Program-made: the position numbers and the translations under genes
Notes under the pieces: model-generated
The model's input: the letters and a program-made list of their open reading frames with translations, nothing else
Databases searched by the model: none
Told to the model about the DNA's origin: nothing
Part shown: positions 1 through 6,254 of the stretch, in pieces
How positions within the stretch are numbered: the stretch's first letter is position 1
Layout of the letters: every line of letters begins with the position of its first letter
Assembly: GCA_903851455.1 (NCBI GenBank)
Contig: CAINOM010000564.1
Span: 1-6,504 of the forward strand
Source: an uncultured Bacteroidota bacterium
Lineage (GTDB): Bacteria > Bacteroidota > Bacteroidia > Chitinophagales > Chitinophagaceae
DNA length: 6,504 nucleotides
Direction: 5' to 3'

Positions 1-41
1 ACAAAGATAATGTGCCTGCAGACGATCACTTGCCTGGAATT

Positions 42-71
42 AAAAAAGAGGGTGCTGACAGCAGCACCCTC
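42..71 (-). terminator. Strong rho-independent terminator, leftward
   Basis: A perfect 10-bp stem (48-57 paired with 62-71, minus-strand arm GAGGGTGCTG) closes a 4-base loop. On the minus strand it is followed at once by six T residues (47-42). On the plus strand the flank is not T-rich, so it works leftward only. It lies about 150 bases beyond the phoU terminator, so it either backs that terminator up or ends or attenuates a separate short transcript. Confidence 0.8.
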
Positions 72-123
72 GTAGTTTCCATTCTATAAGCCCTATTCCA
101 ATCAATTATCTTTACGCGTTTTC
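42..123 (-). ncRNA. Possible short untranslated transcript or leader RNA
   Basis: This stretch has no convincing protein gene, yet it lies between two leftward terminators. On the minus strand a TACATTTG box (137-130) matches the Bacteroidota -7 consensus TAnnTTTG exactly, and the terminator hairpin at 42-71 would give a transcript of roughly 80 bases starting near 123. No TTG is found at the usual -33 distance, which weakens the promoter. I do not recognise a known riboswitch or small-RNA family. It could equally be an attenuated leader of a gene beyond the left edge, or plain spacer with a backup terminator. The rest of positions 1-307 holds only the features listed separately. Confidence 0.22.
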
Positions 124-130
124 CCAGTGC

Positions 131-150
131 AAATGTATGTACCTACATTT
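131..150. promoter_or_regulatory. 20-bp near-perfect palindrome, operator-like
   Basis: The sequence AAATGTATGTACCTACATTT is a dyad centred between 140 and 141, with 9 of 10 arm positions matching and no spacer. It overlaps a TAnnTTTG-like box on the minus strand (137-130) and a TACATTTA on the plus strand (143-150). A dyad of this size over a -7 element is the usual layout of a repressor operator. The regulator is unknown, and the AT-rich arms make chance harder to exclude. Confidence 0.35.
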
Positions 151-222
151 AATTGCGGGTATCGCTTTTTTCTATAGTGTAATAAGCGTGTTGTAAAACT
201 GTGCCACCTTACTATTTCACAT

Positions 223-247
223 AAAAAAACTCCGGCAAAACCGGAGT
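223..247 (-). terminator. Rho-independent terminator of the pst-phoU operon
   Basis: A perfect 7-bp stem (229-235 paired with 241-247, minus-strand arm ACTCCGG) with a 5-base loop is followed on the minus strand by a run of seven T (229-223), the first of which is within the stem. It lies 61 bases after the phoU stop codon and is the first convincing terminator after the porin-pstSCAB-phoU genes. Confidence 0.87.
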
Positions 248-307
248 CTGAAATAAAGCACCAACATTTACACACTCAATGCTTGCCGGTGCCTTAAACT
301 ATTTGCA

Positions 308-973
308 TTAATTAGCTTCTTCGTTGTGTTTGAGCACCTTGGCTTCGATGTAGAAAATGATCTCTTCGGCTATGTTCTTAGACTGGTCGCCCACACGCTC
401 CAGTTTGCGGATAATGGAGAGCACATAGAGTGCATCATTTATCATGCTCATATCGGACTTGATACAGTTCGCCGTATTTTGGATCGCGTTGGCATTGATC
501 TTGTCCAGCACTTCGTCTCTTTTGAAAATGCTGCGGGCCAGTATGGTGTCTTCTTTCTCGAACGCAACGCGGGTGTCGGCCAGTATGCTTATGGAGTCGT
601 CGAACATCTTTATCAGCTCGGTCTCTGTGAACAGTGCGTGGTTGAAATCTCCGAGCGATTCAATGATGTATTTTGCAATGCCTTCGGCTATATCGCCTAT
701 GCGCTCCAGGTTGTTATTTATCTTTAGTACGGCAAGCAGAAAACGGAGGTCTACGGCCACCGGGCAGTAAAGCGCGAAGATGTTTTCGCAATCGCGATCC
801 AGCTTGAGCTCAAATGCATTAACACGTTTTTCTTTCAGGACCACCTCGCGTGCCAGGTCCCTGTCGAAATGAATCATTGCGGCTCTTGCTTTCTTCATCT
901 GGGACTCTACGAGGTTCCACATGCTCAGCACTTCAGCTTTAATGTCTTTTATCTCATTTTCTAACTGTGTCAT
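308..973 (-). CDS. phoU: PhoU, phosphate signalling regulator
   Basis: The 221-residue product matches the usual size of PhoU, a cytoplasmic all-helical protein that links the PstSCAB transporter to the PhoR sensor kinase and damps uptake and the Pho response when phosphate is plentiful. The family's tandem three-helix repeats are visible through two copies of the metal-binding signature E-R-x-G-D: NNLERIGDIAE around residues 87-97 and RKLERVGDQSKNIAEE around 189-204. The second runs into the expected N-I-A-E helix. The ATG at 973 lies 17 bases after the pstB stop, with an A-rich leader (AAAGAAACCAAAGT) and no Shine-Dalgarno. As the last gene of the operon it is followed by a strong terminator. 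Gene order pstB-phoU is the standard one, and nothing looks broken. Confidence 0.96.
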   Translation of the reverse strand: MTQLENEIKDIKAEVLSMWNLVESQMKKARAAMIHFDRDLAREVVLKEKRVNAFELKLDRDCENIFALYCPVAVDLRFLLAVLKINNNLERIGDIAEGIAKYIIESLGDFNHALFTETELIKMFDDSISILADTRVAFEKEDTILARSIFKRDEVLDKINANAIQNTANCIKSDMSMINDALYVLSIIRKLERVGDQSKNIAEEIIFYIEAKVLKHNEEAN

Positions 974-990
974 ACTTTGGTTTCTTTGGA

Positions 991-1749
991 TCAGCTAAAT
1001 CTTCCGGTAATGTAATTTTGTGTGCGTGTATCCCTAGGGTTGGTGAACATTTGTTTGGTATCATCGTACTCCACCAGCTCGCCCATGTAGAAGAAAGCCG
1101 TTTTATCGCTAACGCGGGCCGCCTGCTGCATATTGTGGGTTACGATGATCAGTGTGTAATTTTTCTTCAGCTCGTGAAACAGCTCTTCGACAGTAGATGT
1201 AGATATGGGATCGAGCGCTGATGTAGGCTCGTCGAACAACAATACTTCGGGCTCCATAGCTACTGCGCGTGCTATGCACAGGCGCTGCTGCTGGCCACCG
1301 GACAGGAATGAACCCTTTTTGGTGAGCGAGTCTTTTACTTCTTTCCACAATGCAACACGGGTAAGCGAATGCTCCACGATCTTATCCTTCTCGGCCTTGG
1401 GCAGCTTGATACCGTTGAGCTTGTAGCCGGCTATTACGTTGTCATAGATGCTCAGGTTTGGAAATGGGTTTGGGCGTTGAAACACCATACCTATTTTGAG
1501 ACGCACGAAGATGGGGTGCATCTCCATTACATCCTCGTTGTTGAGCATGATCTTACCTTTGGCAGTTGCACCGGGAATGAGCTCGTGCATGCGGTTGATG
1601 CCACGCAGGAAAGTAGTTTTACCACAGCCTGACGGCCCCATAACAGCAATGACATTATTGCGGGGTATCTCAATATTCACGTTTTTTACTACGTGGTTCT
1701 CCCCGAAATAAGCATTGTAATCGACAGACTTTACAATTGTACTTTCCAT
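991..1749 (-). CDS. pstB: PstB, phosphate ABC transporter ATPase
   Basis: PstB is the nucleotide-binding subunit of the high-affinity phosphate importer. It sits on the cytoplasmic face of PstC/PstA and couples ATP hydrolysis to transport. All ABC motifs are intact in this 252-residue reading: Walker A GPSGCGKTT (38-46), Q-loop Q91 in VFQRPNPFP (typical of PstB), signature LSGGQQQR (149-156), Walker B LLFDEP (170-175), D-loop SALD (177-180) and H-loop H205. The frame is open upstream to an ATG at 1821, but those 24 extra residues lie inside pstA and show no ABC homology. The ATG at 1749 starts a normal PstB N-terminus and overlaps the end of pstA by 19 bases, which suggests translational coupling. 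The start is inferred; the function is clear. Confidence 0.96.
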   Translation of the reverse strand: MESTIVKSVDYNAYFGENHVVKNVNIEIPRNNVIAVMGPSGCGKTTFLRGINRMHELIPGATAKGKIMLNNEDVMEMHPIFVRLKIGMVFQRPNPFPNLSIYDNVIAGYKLNGIKLPKAEKDKIVEHSLTRVALWKEVKDSLTKKGSFLSGGQQQRLCIARAVAMEPEVLLFDEPTSALDPISTSTVEELFHELKKNYTLIIVTHNMQQAARVSDKTAFFYMGELVEYDDTKQMFTNPRDTRTQNYITGRFS

Positions 1750-2576
1750 TTTCTTGTCATCAGCTTTGTAAAAATGTTCAACGTCAGTACCCAGATAAGC
1801 AGTATACAGGATGCGCCCCATGCGAGGTCGTGCCAGTCGTTATACGGGCTGGTGGCGTAGTTAAATATGAGCAGGGGTAAACTCTGCATAGGTTTCAAAA
1901 TGTTGACGGAGAGATAAGGATTGCCGAATGCGGTAAACAGCAGCGGAGCCGTTTCCCCGGCTATCCTGGCCACTGATAGCATAACGCCGGAAAGGATGCC
2001 GCTGATACCGCAGGGCACAATAACCTTGAGCACGACCCTGTGAAACGGCAGGCCTAATGCAAAGCCTGCCTCACGCAATGAATCGGGGAGGAGCTTCAAT
2101 GTTTCTTCGGTGGAACGAATGATGATGGGCAGCATCATTATGGCCAGGGCAATGCTTCCGGAAAGTGCGGAGAATGTACCCAGTGGTTTTACCAACCAGA
2201 AGTAAGCAACAATGCCGATAACTATAGAAGGCACTCCCTGCAATATATCCACACAAAGGCGGCTCCAGTATGCGAGGCGGCTTTTGCGGTTCTCGCTGAG
2301 GTATATGCCACATAGTATACCAAAAGGTATGGCTATAACAGATGCTACAGAAATGATGATCATACTGCCGACGAGCGCATTGGCAATGCCGCCGCCGGTC
2401 TCACCTACGGGCTTGGGGAGGTTGGTAAGAAAATGCCAGTTGATCTTGGTAATACCTGCCTGTATAATATAGATGAGGATAAAAATAAGCGGTACCACAC
2501 AGGCAAATGCAAGTACGATGGTCAGCGTTTTGAAGGCTGCGCTCTTACCGATCCTGTATTTTACATGGTTTGTCAT
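1731..2576 (-). CDS. pstA: PstA, phosphate ABC transporter permease
   Basis: PstA is one of the two inner-membrane subunits forming the phosphate channel, paired with PstC. The 281 residues are mostly hydrophobic: a first membrane segment at about 17-40, then further segments at about 67-93, 110-130, 138-155, 190-212 and 252-272, as expected for a six-helix permease. The EAA loop that docks PstB is visible as REAGFALGLPFHRVVLKVIVP-like sequence at 168-188. ARIAGETAPLLFTA (203-216) is a conserved PstA-type stretch. The ATG at 2576 follows the pstC stop after one base (TAG-T-ATG), so translation is probably coupled. Its last codons overlap the pstB start. It is intact, with no unusual features. 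Confidence 0.95.
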   Translation of the reverse strand: MTNHVKYRIGKSAAFKTLTIVLAFACVVPLIFILIYIIQAGITKINWHFLTNLPKPVGETGGGIANALVGSMIIISVASVIAIPFGILCGIYLSENRKSRLAYWSRLCVDILQGVPSIVIGIVAYFWLVKPLGTFSALSGSIALAIMMLPIIIRSTEETLKLLPDSLREAGFALGLPFHRVVLKVIVPCGISGILSGVMLSVARIAGETAPLLFTAFGNPYLSVNILKPMQSLPLLIFNYATSPYNDWHDLAWGASCILLIWVLTLNIFTKLMTRKWKVQL

Positions 2577-2577
2577 A

Positions 2578-3567
2578 CTATTCGTTTGTGAACCTGCTGA
2601 TCATTTTTTTGCCGATCATGTTAATGACAACGGTAACAAGAAATAACACGAGGCCAAGCTCGATAAGCGCCGAAAGATAAACGGGGTGGTCTGCTTCGGT
2701 AAACTCATTGGCGATGACGCTGGCCATAGTGTTGCCGGGTGCAAAAATACTTTTGGGTATCAGGCTGGTGTTACCGATCACCATGGTCACTGCCATCGTT
2801 TCGCCGAGGGCGCGGCCGAGTGATAAAAGAATGCCTGCGAACAAACCGGATTTTGTGTAAGGAAAAATAACGGAACGTATCACTTCCCACCGGGTAGCCC
2901 CAAGCGAGTAGGCAGCTTCCTTAAGGTTAGACGGTACCATCTGGATCATGGACCGGCCAAGCGATGCCGCGTAAGGGATGACCATTACTGCAAGAATGAG
3001 TGACGAAGAAAAGATACCCAGGCCCACTGGCTCCACGCCGATCTTCGTTTCAAAATTTCTTACGATAGGCACCAGTACTGCCAGCGCCCAGAAACCATAG
3101 ATAACTGATGGAACTGCTGCTATGAGCTCAACCGTATTTTTCAAAAGATCCGATAGCCAGCCCTTGGGATAATACTCGCCAAGGAAAACACCAACAGCAA
3201 ATGAAAAGGGTATGGAAATAATGAGCGCCAGGAAAGAAGTAAGCAGTGTACCGAGTATAAAAGGATATGCACCGTAAATATCACGCACCGGATCCCATAC
3301 TTTGCCCCAGAGGTAACCGATGCCTGCAGACTTAATAGAAAGGGTAGACTTCCAGATCAAGGTGAGCATGATACCCAACACCAGTACTATCATGGATAAT
3401 GCCACAATGATGAGTGTGCGCCTGAAAACATTTTCTGCGCGGATCTGGCGAAAAGAACGATTTATCCGTTTCGTATTGCTCACGGTGTCCTGCTTTTTTA
3501 TAGAAACTACCCGCCCGGATCTTTCATCCGGACGGGTAGCTAAATTTGTATCTATGGGCGCTTCCAT
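2578..3567 (-). CDS. pstC: PstC, phosphate ABC transporter permease
   Basis: PstC is the second channel-forming inner-membrane subunit of the phosphate importer. At 329 residues it has a first membrane segment at about 51-72 and further segments at about 102-130, 145-168, 185-205, 240-263 and 298-318. The EAA loop for PstB docking is EAAYSLGATRWEVIRSVIFP (217-236), followed by the PstC-typical SLGRALGETMAVTMVIGN (249-266). The ATG at 3567 lies 19 bases after the pstS stop. It gives a polar N-terminal tail of about 50 residues, and codons 10-21 coincide with a strong hairpin. A GTG at 3483 (residue 29) would give a 301-residue protein, closer to ordinary PstC length, and would leave the hairpin between genes. 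I keep the ATG because the frame is open and the spacing tight, but the start is uncertain. Confidence 0.94.
   Translation of the reverse strand: MEAPIDTNLATRPDERSGRVVSIKKQDTVSNTKRINRSFRQIRAENVFRRTLIIVALSMIVLVLGIMLTLIWKSTLSIKSAGIGYLWGKVWDPVRDIYGAYPFILGTLLTSFLALIISIPFSFAVGVFLGEYYPKGWLSDLLKNTVELIAAVPSVIYGFWALAVLVPIVRNFETKIGVEPVGLGIFSSSLILAVMVIPYAASLGRSMIQMVPSNLKEAAYSLGATRWEVIRSVIFPYTKSGLFAGILLSLGRALGETMAVTMVIGNTSLIPKSIFAPGNTMASVIANEFTEADHPVYLSALIELGLVLFLVTVVINMIGKKMISRFTNE
3507..3539 (-). other. Strong mRNA hairpin at the pstS-pstC junction
   Basis: Arms 3507-3520 and 3526-3539 form a 14-bp stem with a 5-base loop. In the minus-strand mRNA every position pairs, with one G-U wobble (3514/3532) that would be an A-C mismatch in a plus-strand RNA. 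It is followed in the mRNA by UUUCUAU, too poor for a full terminator. It lies 48 bases beyond the pstS stop and inside codons 10-21 of pstC as annotated, or between the genes if pstC starts at the GTG at 3483. A role in protecting pstS mRNA or partly blocking read-through is inference. Confidence 0.6.
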
Positions 3568-3586
3568 ATTAAGGAGTTGCTAAAAC

Positions 3587-4690
3587 TTATTGCAATACCG
3601 GTTTGCCGTCGAAAGTGATCGACTTCAACTGCGCGTCGGCTACGCTAACGGCCTTGTCAGACAATGGCGCATAGTTAAGCGGCGCGCTGAACTGCTGGCC
3701 ATCGTGGACCATCCACTGTATCAGCTTCACCATTTTAGTCACTTTGTCCATAGCACGGTCTCCGTACTTCTGCTCTTTGTAAATAATGATCCACGATAAG
3801 CCGGAGATAGGATAACCATCGGCAGCATCTGTGTTGGTAAGAGATACTTTCGCATCAGCAGGGATATCAATGTTAGCAGCAGCAGTAACGCTTGCGATGC
3901 TTGGCGTGATGAACTTACCGGCTTTGTTCTGCATTTTAGCAAACGCCATGTTGTTCTGAATAGCGTAAGCCAACTCTACATAACCAATACCACCCGGAGT
4001 CTGCTTTACAGAACCTGCAACGCCTTCGTTACCTTTTCCGCCAAGACCAACAGGCCAGTTGACAGAAGAACCTTTGCCCGGACCAGCTTCCCAATCCTTG
4101 CTTACTTTGGTAAGGTAGGTTGTGAAGATATTCGTGGTACCGCTGCCGTCTGAACGGTGAGATACTACGATACCTGTAGCAGGCAGTTTCACGCTTTTAT
4201 TGATCGCCTGTATCGCAGGATCATTCCACTTGGTGATCTTGCCCAGGAATATCTTAGCCAGCACATCAGGTGTCAGCATCAGTGTATCCTTTACATCGGG
4301 CAGGTTGTAGGTAACAACCACTGCGCCGGCAGTAACCGGGATGTGAATAGCAGGGCCGGAGAGGGCTGAATCCTGCTTGCCATTGAGTGGCGCATCACTA
4401 GCTCCGAAGTCAACGGTCTTTGCAGTGAGCTGCTGAATGCCACCACCAGAGCCTATAGACTGATAGTTTACTTTCAGACCATTGGTCTTGTTGTATTCAG
4501 AGAACATTTTTGAGAACAGGGGGTTATCAAATGTGCTCCCTGCACCGAGGATGTTGTTTGCGTCACCTGCAGTATTTGCAGAGCTATCTGCTTTCGATGC
4601 GTTGCCTGAACCGCCGCAGCTGGTCAGTAACATGCTTCCGGCTATGGCAAAGGCAAGCCCGGAGAGCGCTATGCTCTTTAAAATTTTCAT
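3587..4690 (-). CDS. pstS: PstS, phosphate-binding lipoprotein
   Basis: PstS is the periplasmic phosphate-binding component that delivers phosphate to the PstCA channel. The 367 residues begin with a lipoprotein signal: a KILK basic start, a hydrophobic core (7-22) and lipobox LTSC with C25 as the lipidation site. A flexible Ser/Gly/Asn/Ala-rich linker follows (26-46), so the protein is probably membrane-anchored. Conserved phosphate-binding elements are present: GAGSTF (49-54), SIGSGGGIQQL (78-88), DFGASDAPL (94-102) and HRSDGSGTTNIF (178-189), the last being the R-S-D-x-S-G-T loop typical of PstS. The ATG at 4690 follows the porin stop by 43 bases of AT-rich sequence with no terminator and no clear promoter, so co-transcription with the porin is likely. 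The residue-by-residue roles are from family knowledge. Confidence 0.96.
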   Translation of the reverse strand: MKILKSIALSGLAFAIAGSMLLTSCGGSGNASKADSSANTAGDANNILGAGSTFDNPLFSKMFSEYNKTNGLKVNYQSIGSGGGIQQLTAKTVDFGASDAPLNGKQDSALSGPAIHIPVTAGAVVVTYNLPDVKDTLMLTPDVLAKIFLGKITKWNDPAIQAINKSVKLPATGIVVSHRSDGSGTTNIFTTYLTKVSKDWEAGPGKGSSVNWPVGLGGKGNEGVAGSVKQTPGGIGYVELAYAIQNNMAFAKMQNKAGKFITPSIASVTAAANIDIPADAKVSLTNTDAADGYPISGLSWIIIYKEQKYGDRAMDKVTKMVKLIQWMVHDGQQFSAPLNYAPLSDKAVSVADAQLKSITFDGKPVLQ

Positions 4691-4733
4691 AATATAATTA
4701 TTAAAAGGTTACGCTATACTTAGAAACTCGTTA

Positions 4734-6068
4734 TTACTTTCCGTAAACATAATAGAAGGTCAAACGGTATACTGCGTCTGTTCCCTTAACACCTGAAACC
4801 AGTGAGTTCATTGCAGAGTACTTGGTACTTGCGCTGTTGGTACCTGCTACGTCAAGAGATGAGTTGTAAGTATTCATCCAAACGTTTGGCATGAAGTGTA
4901 CATTCTTGAACGGAGTAAAGTCAAGACCAAAAGTTACGAACTGCTCTTTTGTTGTAGGCTCGTAGGTAGAGGTCACGCCGGTGTAGCTCTTTACATTAGC
5001 ATCACCAACTACATTGCTCAGGTTGCCGCTAGGATCATAATTATCGTAACGTGCGAAGAAGCCTAACACCTGGTTGCCCTGTGGGTTAGAGATGATACGA
5101 CCGCGAACGAAGAACTCCATTCCCATTGCCTTAGAAGTGCGGTAGTAAGTGTTACCGTCTTTACCAGCAACCTTGGTATCGCCCAATATTGTGTTCTGGT
5201 AAATTTCAGTACCAACTGTGAGCATCTTTGAATTCCAGGCTGCAAATAATTTGGTCATGTTACGATCGTGGTACCATGGGCCATTGTGACCTGGTACAAA
5301 TACACCCCAGTTAAGCCTTTCGTAATCCTGGTATACATCGATAAGCAACCTCTTGTCGAGGAACTTAGCATATACGTCACCGGAAAACCATTTGAAGCCA
5401 TCAGTTTCAGGCTTTGCGCTTGTACCGTTGGCGACCATAACCATGTAACCGAAACAGCCTTTATTGTCGAACCAACCCTGGAGGCTTGCACCCATGTCGA
5501 ATGATGGAGTACGACGGACGTCGGTAATGGTCCTTTCTATTGAACGATAAGACCAAACTTCTTCCGCAGTCTGGTCGTTACGGCCAGTCTTGGCGAATGA
5601 TGGAGTAGCCTGAGAACCGATAACGAGGTCTGTGTTATGCCACAGATTCTTCCAACGGATGTTGGCGAGCTTTACGTAAGGCGCAAATTTGCCGTTTGTA
5701 GTGATGTCTCCAGCGCCCTGGTTGATGAGGCCGCCATTAAAATTATCTTCTGCAGCTAAAAGGAACTCAGCAGAAAAACGTGGACTGATATCATAATTGT
5801 AACCAAGGTAAACGCGGCGAAGCTGGAAAAGGCTTGCGTTTGCCGGCATACCTGTGTATTGGTTTGCACCGCCACGATAAACGGGAGCAGCTGTAGTACC
5901 AATGTTATCTGTGCTTCCTTTTTCAGCGAAATCGCCGAAAGCGTAACCCCATACTTTACCGCCTGGCTTGAATTCCGCTACAGTATCTGTAGATTGTGCC
6001 TTTGCAGCACCTGCTAATGACAAGAACAACGAGCAATAAACGCCCAGTTTTGTAAATGATTTTCTCAT
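4734..6068 (-). CDS. Outer-membrane porin, probable phosphate channel
   Basis: This is a 444-residue exported protein. Residues 1-24 form a signal peptide (MRKSFTK, then a hydrophobic core, ending AKA before Q25). The remainder alternates polar and aromatic residues in short strands with Gly/Asn/Asp-rich turns, and ends in RLTFYYVYGK, as expected of an outer-membrane beta-barrel. Its size and character resemble Bacteroidota porins related to the phosphate-selective OprO/OprP group, but I cannot confirm the family by eye. It lies first in the pst operon behind a Pho-box-like array, which supports phosphate passage across the outer membrane; specificity is inference. It ends with tandem stops (TAATAA). 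A paralogue lies just upstream and shares 66 of the last 80 residues, without gaps. The ATG at 6068 is chosen because it precedes a complete signal peptide. Confidence 0.85.
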   Translation of the reverse strand: MRKSFTKLGVYCSLFLSLAGAAKAQSTDTVAEFKPGGKVWGYAFGDFAEKGSTDNIGTTAAPVYRGGANQYTGMPANASLFQLRRVYLGYNYDISPRFSAEFLLAAEDNFNGGLINQGAGDITTNGKFAPYVKLANIRWKNLWHNTDLVIGSQATPSFAKTGRNDQTAEEVWSYRSIERTITDVRRTPSFDMGASLQGWFDNKGCFGYMVMVANGTSAKPETDGFKWFSGDVYAKFLDKRLLIDVYQDYERLNWGVFVPGHNGPWYHDRNMTKLFAAWNSKMLTVGTEIYQNTILGDTKVAGKDGNTYYRTSKAMGMEFFVRGRIISNPQGNQVLGFFARYDNYDPSGNLSNVVGDANVKSYTGVTSTYEPTTKEQFVTFGLDFTPFKNVHFMPNVWMNTYNSSLDVAGTNSASTKYSAMNSLVSGVKGTDAVYRLTFYYVYGK

Positions 6069-6091
6069 TGAGTGTGTTTTTAATTTGTTTG

Positions 6092-6119
6092 CAAAGAAAC
6101 TAACGGTATGTTACGCCAA
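6092..6119 (-). promoter_or_regulatory. Candidate core promoter of the porin-pst operon
   Basis: On the minus strand, TTG (6119-6117) is separated by 17 bases from TTTCTTTG (6099-6092), which matches the Bacteroidota -7 consensus TAnnTTTG at all but one fixed position. Transcription would start near 6085-6088 and leave an A-rich leader of about 20 bases before the porin ATG. The Pho-box-like array ends 8 bases upstream of the -7 box, the placement used by PhoB at its activated promoters. No experimental support. Confidence 0.45.
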
Positions 6120-6147
6120 TATTACTCCAATATTAACTTAATGTTAA
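6108..6147 (-). promoter_or_regulatory. Pho-box-like array of four 11-bp direct repeats
   Basis: Read on the minus strand the units are TTAACAT, TTAATAT, GTAATAT and GTAACAT, each followed by a 4-base spacer (taag, tgga, tggc between them), beginning at 6147, 6136, 6125 and 6114. The period is exactly 11. This is the PhoB-box layout (7-base half-site plus 4-base spacer, one helical turn), and the half-site also resembles the TTAACA repeats bound by PhoP in Bacillus. It lies 39 bases before the ATG of the first gene of a pst operon. The binding protein is not encoded in the window. Confidence 0.75.
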
Positions 6148-6184
6148 GTCGCATTATTGAATTTGATCTGTGTTTGGGTAAATA

Positions 6185-6219
6185 AAAAAAGCACCGCATG
6201 ATTAGTGCGATGCTTTTTT
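6185..6219 (-). terminator. Rho-independent terminator of the upstream porin gene
   Basis: Arms 6185-6198 and 6206-6219 pair over 14 positions, including six terminal A-T pairs and one G-U wobble in the minus-strand RNA, around a 7-base loop. The minus strand then reads into a T run (6190-6184). The A and T runs on both sides mean it could also work rightward, but no plus-strand gene is seen. It lies 35 bases after the partial porin stop and separates that gene from the pst operon promoter. Confidence 0.82.
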
Positions 6220-6254
6220 GCGGGCATTTATGTTATGCCGGGATTATTCAAGTT

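Noticed and set aside
26..82. Minus-strand 18-codon open frame starting METTRV
   Set aside because: It runs straight through the terminator stem and T run at 42-71, has no visible ribosome binding context and is short enough to be chance.
255..295. Imperfect inverted repeat (255-262 with 288-295) just after phoU
   Set aside because: The arms are about 7-8 bp with a loop of about 25 bases and a G-U pair, far weaker than the adjacent terminator at 223-247; probably not functional.
326..727. Plus-strand open frames opposite phoU (also 967-1632 opposite pstB and 3320-3583 opposite pstC)
   Set aside because: They lie antisense to intact, well-recognised genes, show no motifs, signal peptides or plausible composition, and are shadows of the real coding frames.
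1750..1821. Upstream ATG at 1821 extending PstB by 24 residues
   Set aside because: The extension lies wholly within pstA, has no similarity to the PstB N-terminus, and the ATG at 1749 gives the usual family length.
4691..4733. Possible second Pho box or promoter between the porin and pstS
   Set aside because: GTAACCT resembles one half-site, but the units at 11-bp spacing on either side match poorly, and no acceptable TAnnTTTG box with TTG is present.
6152..6158. Possible fifth Pho-box unit upstream (and another at 6097-6103)
   Set aside because: The 7-mers at the right phase match the KTAAYAT pattern poorly; only four units are supported.
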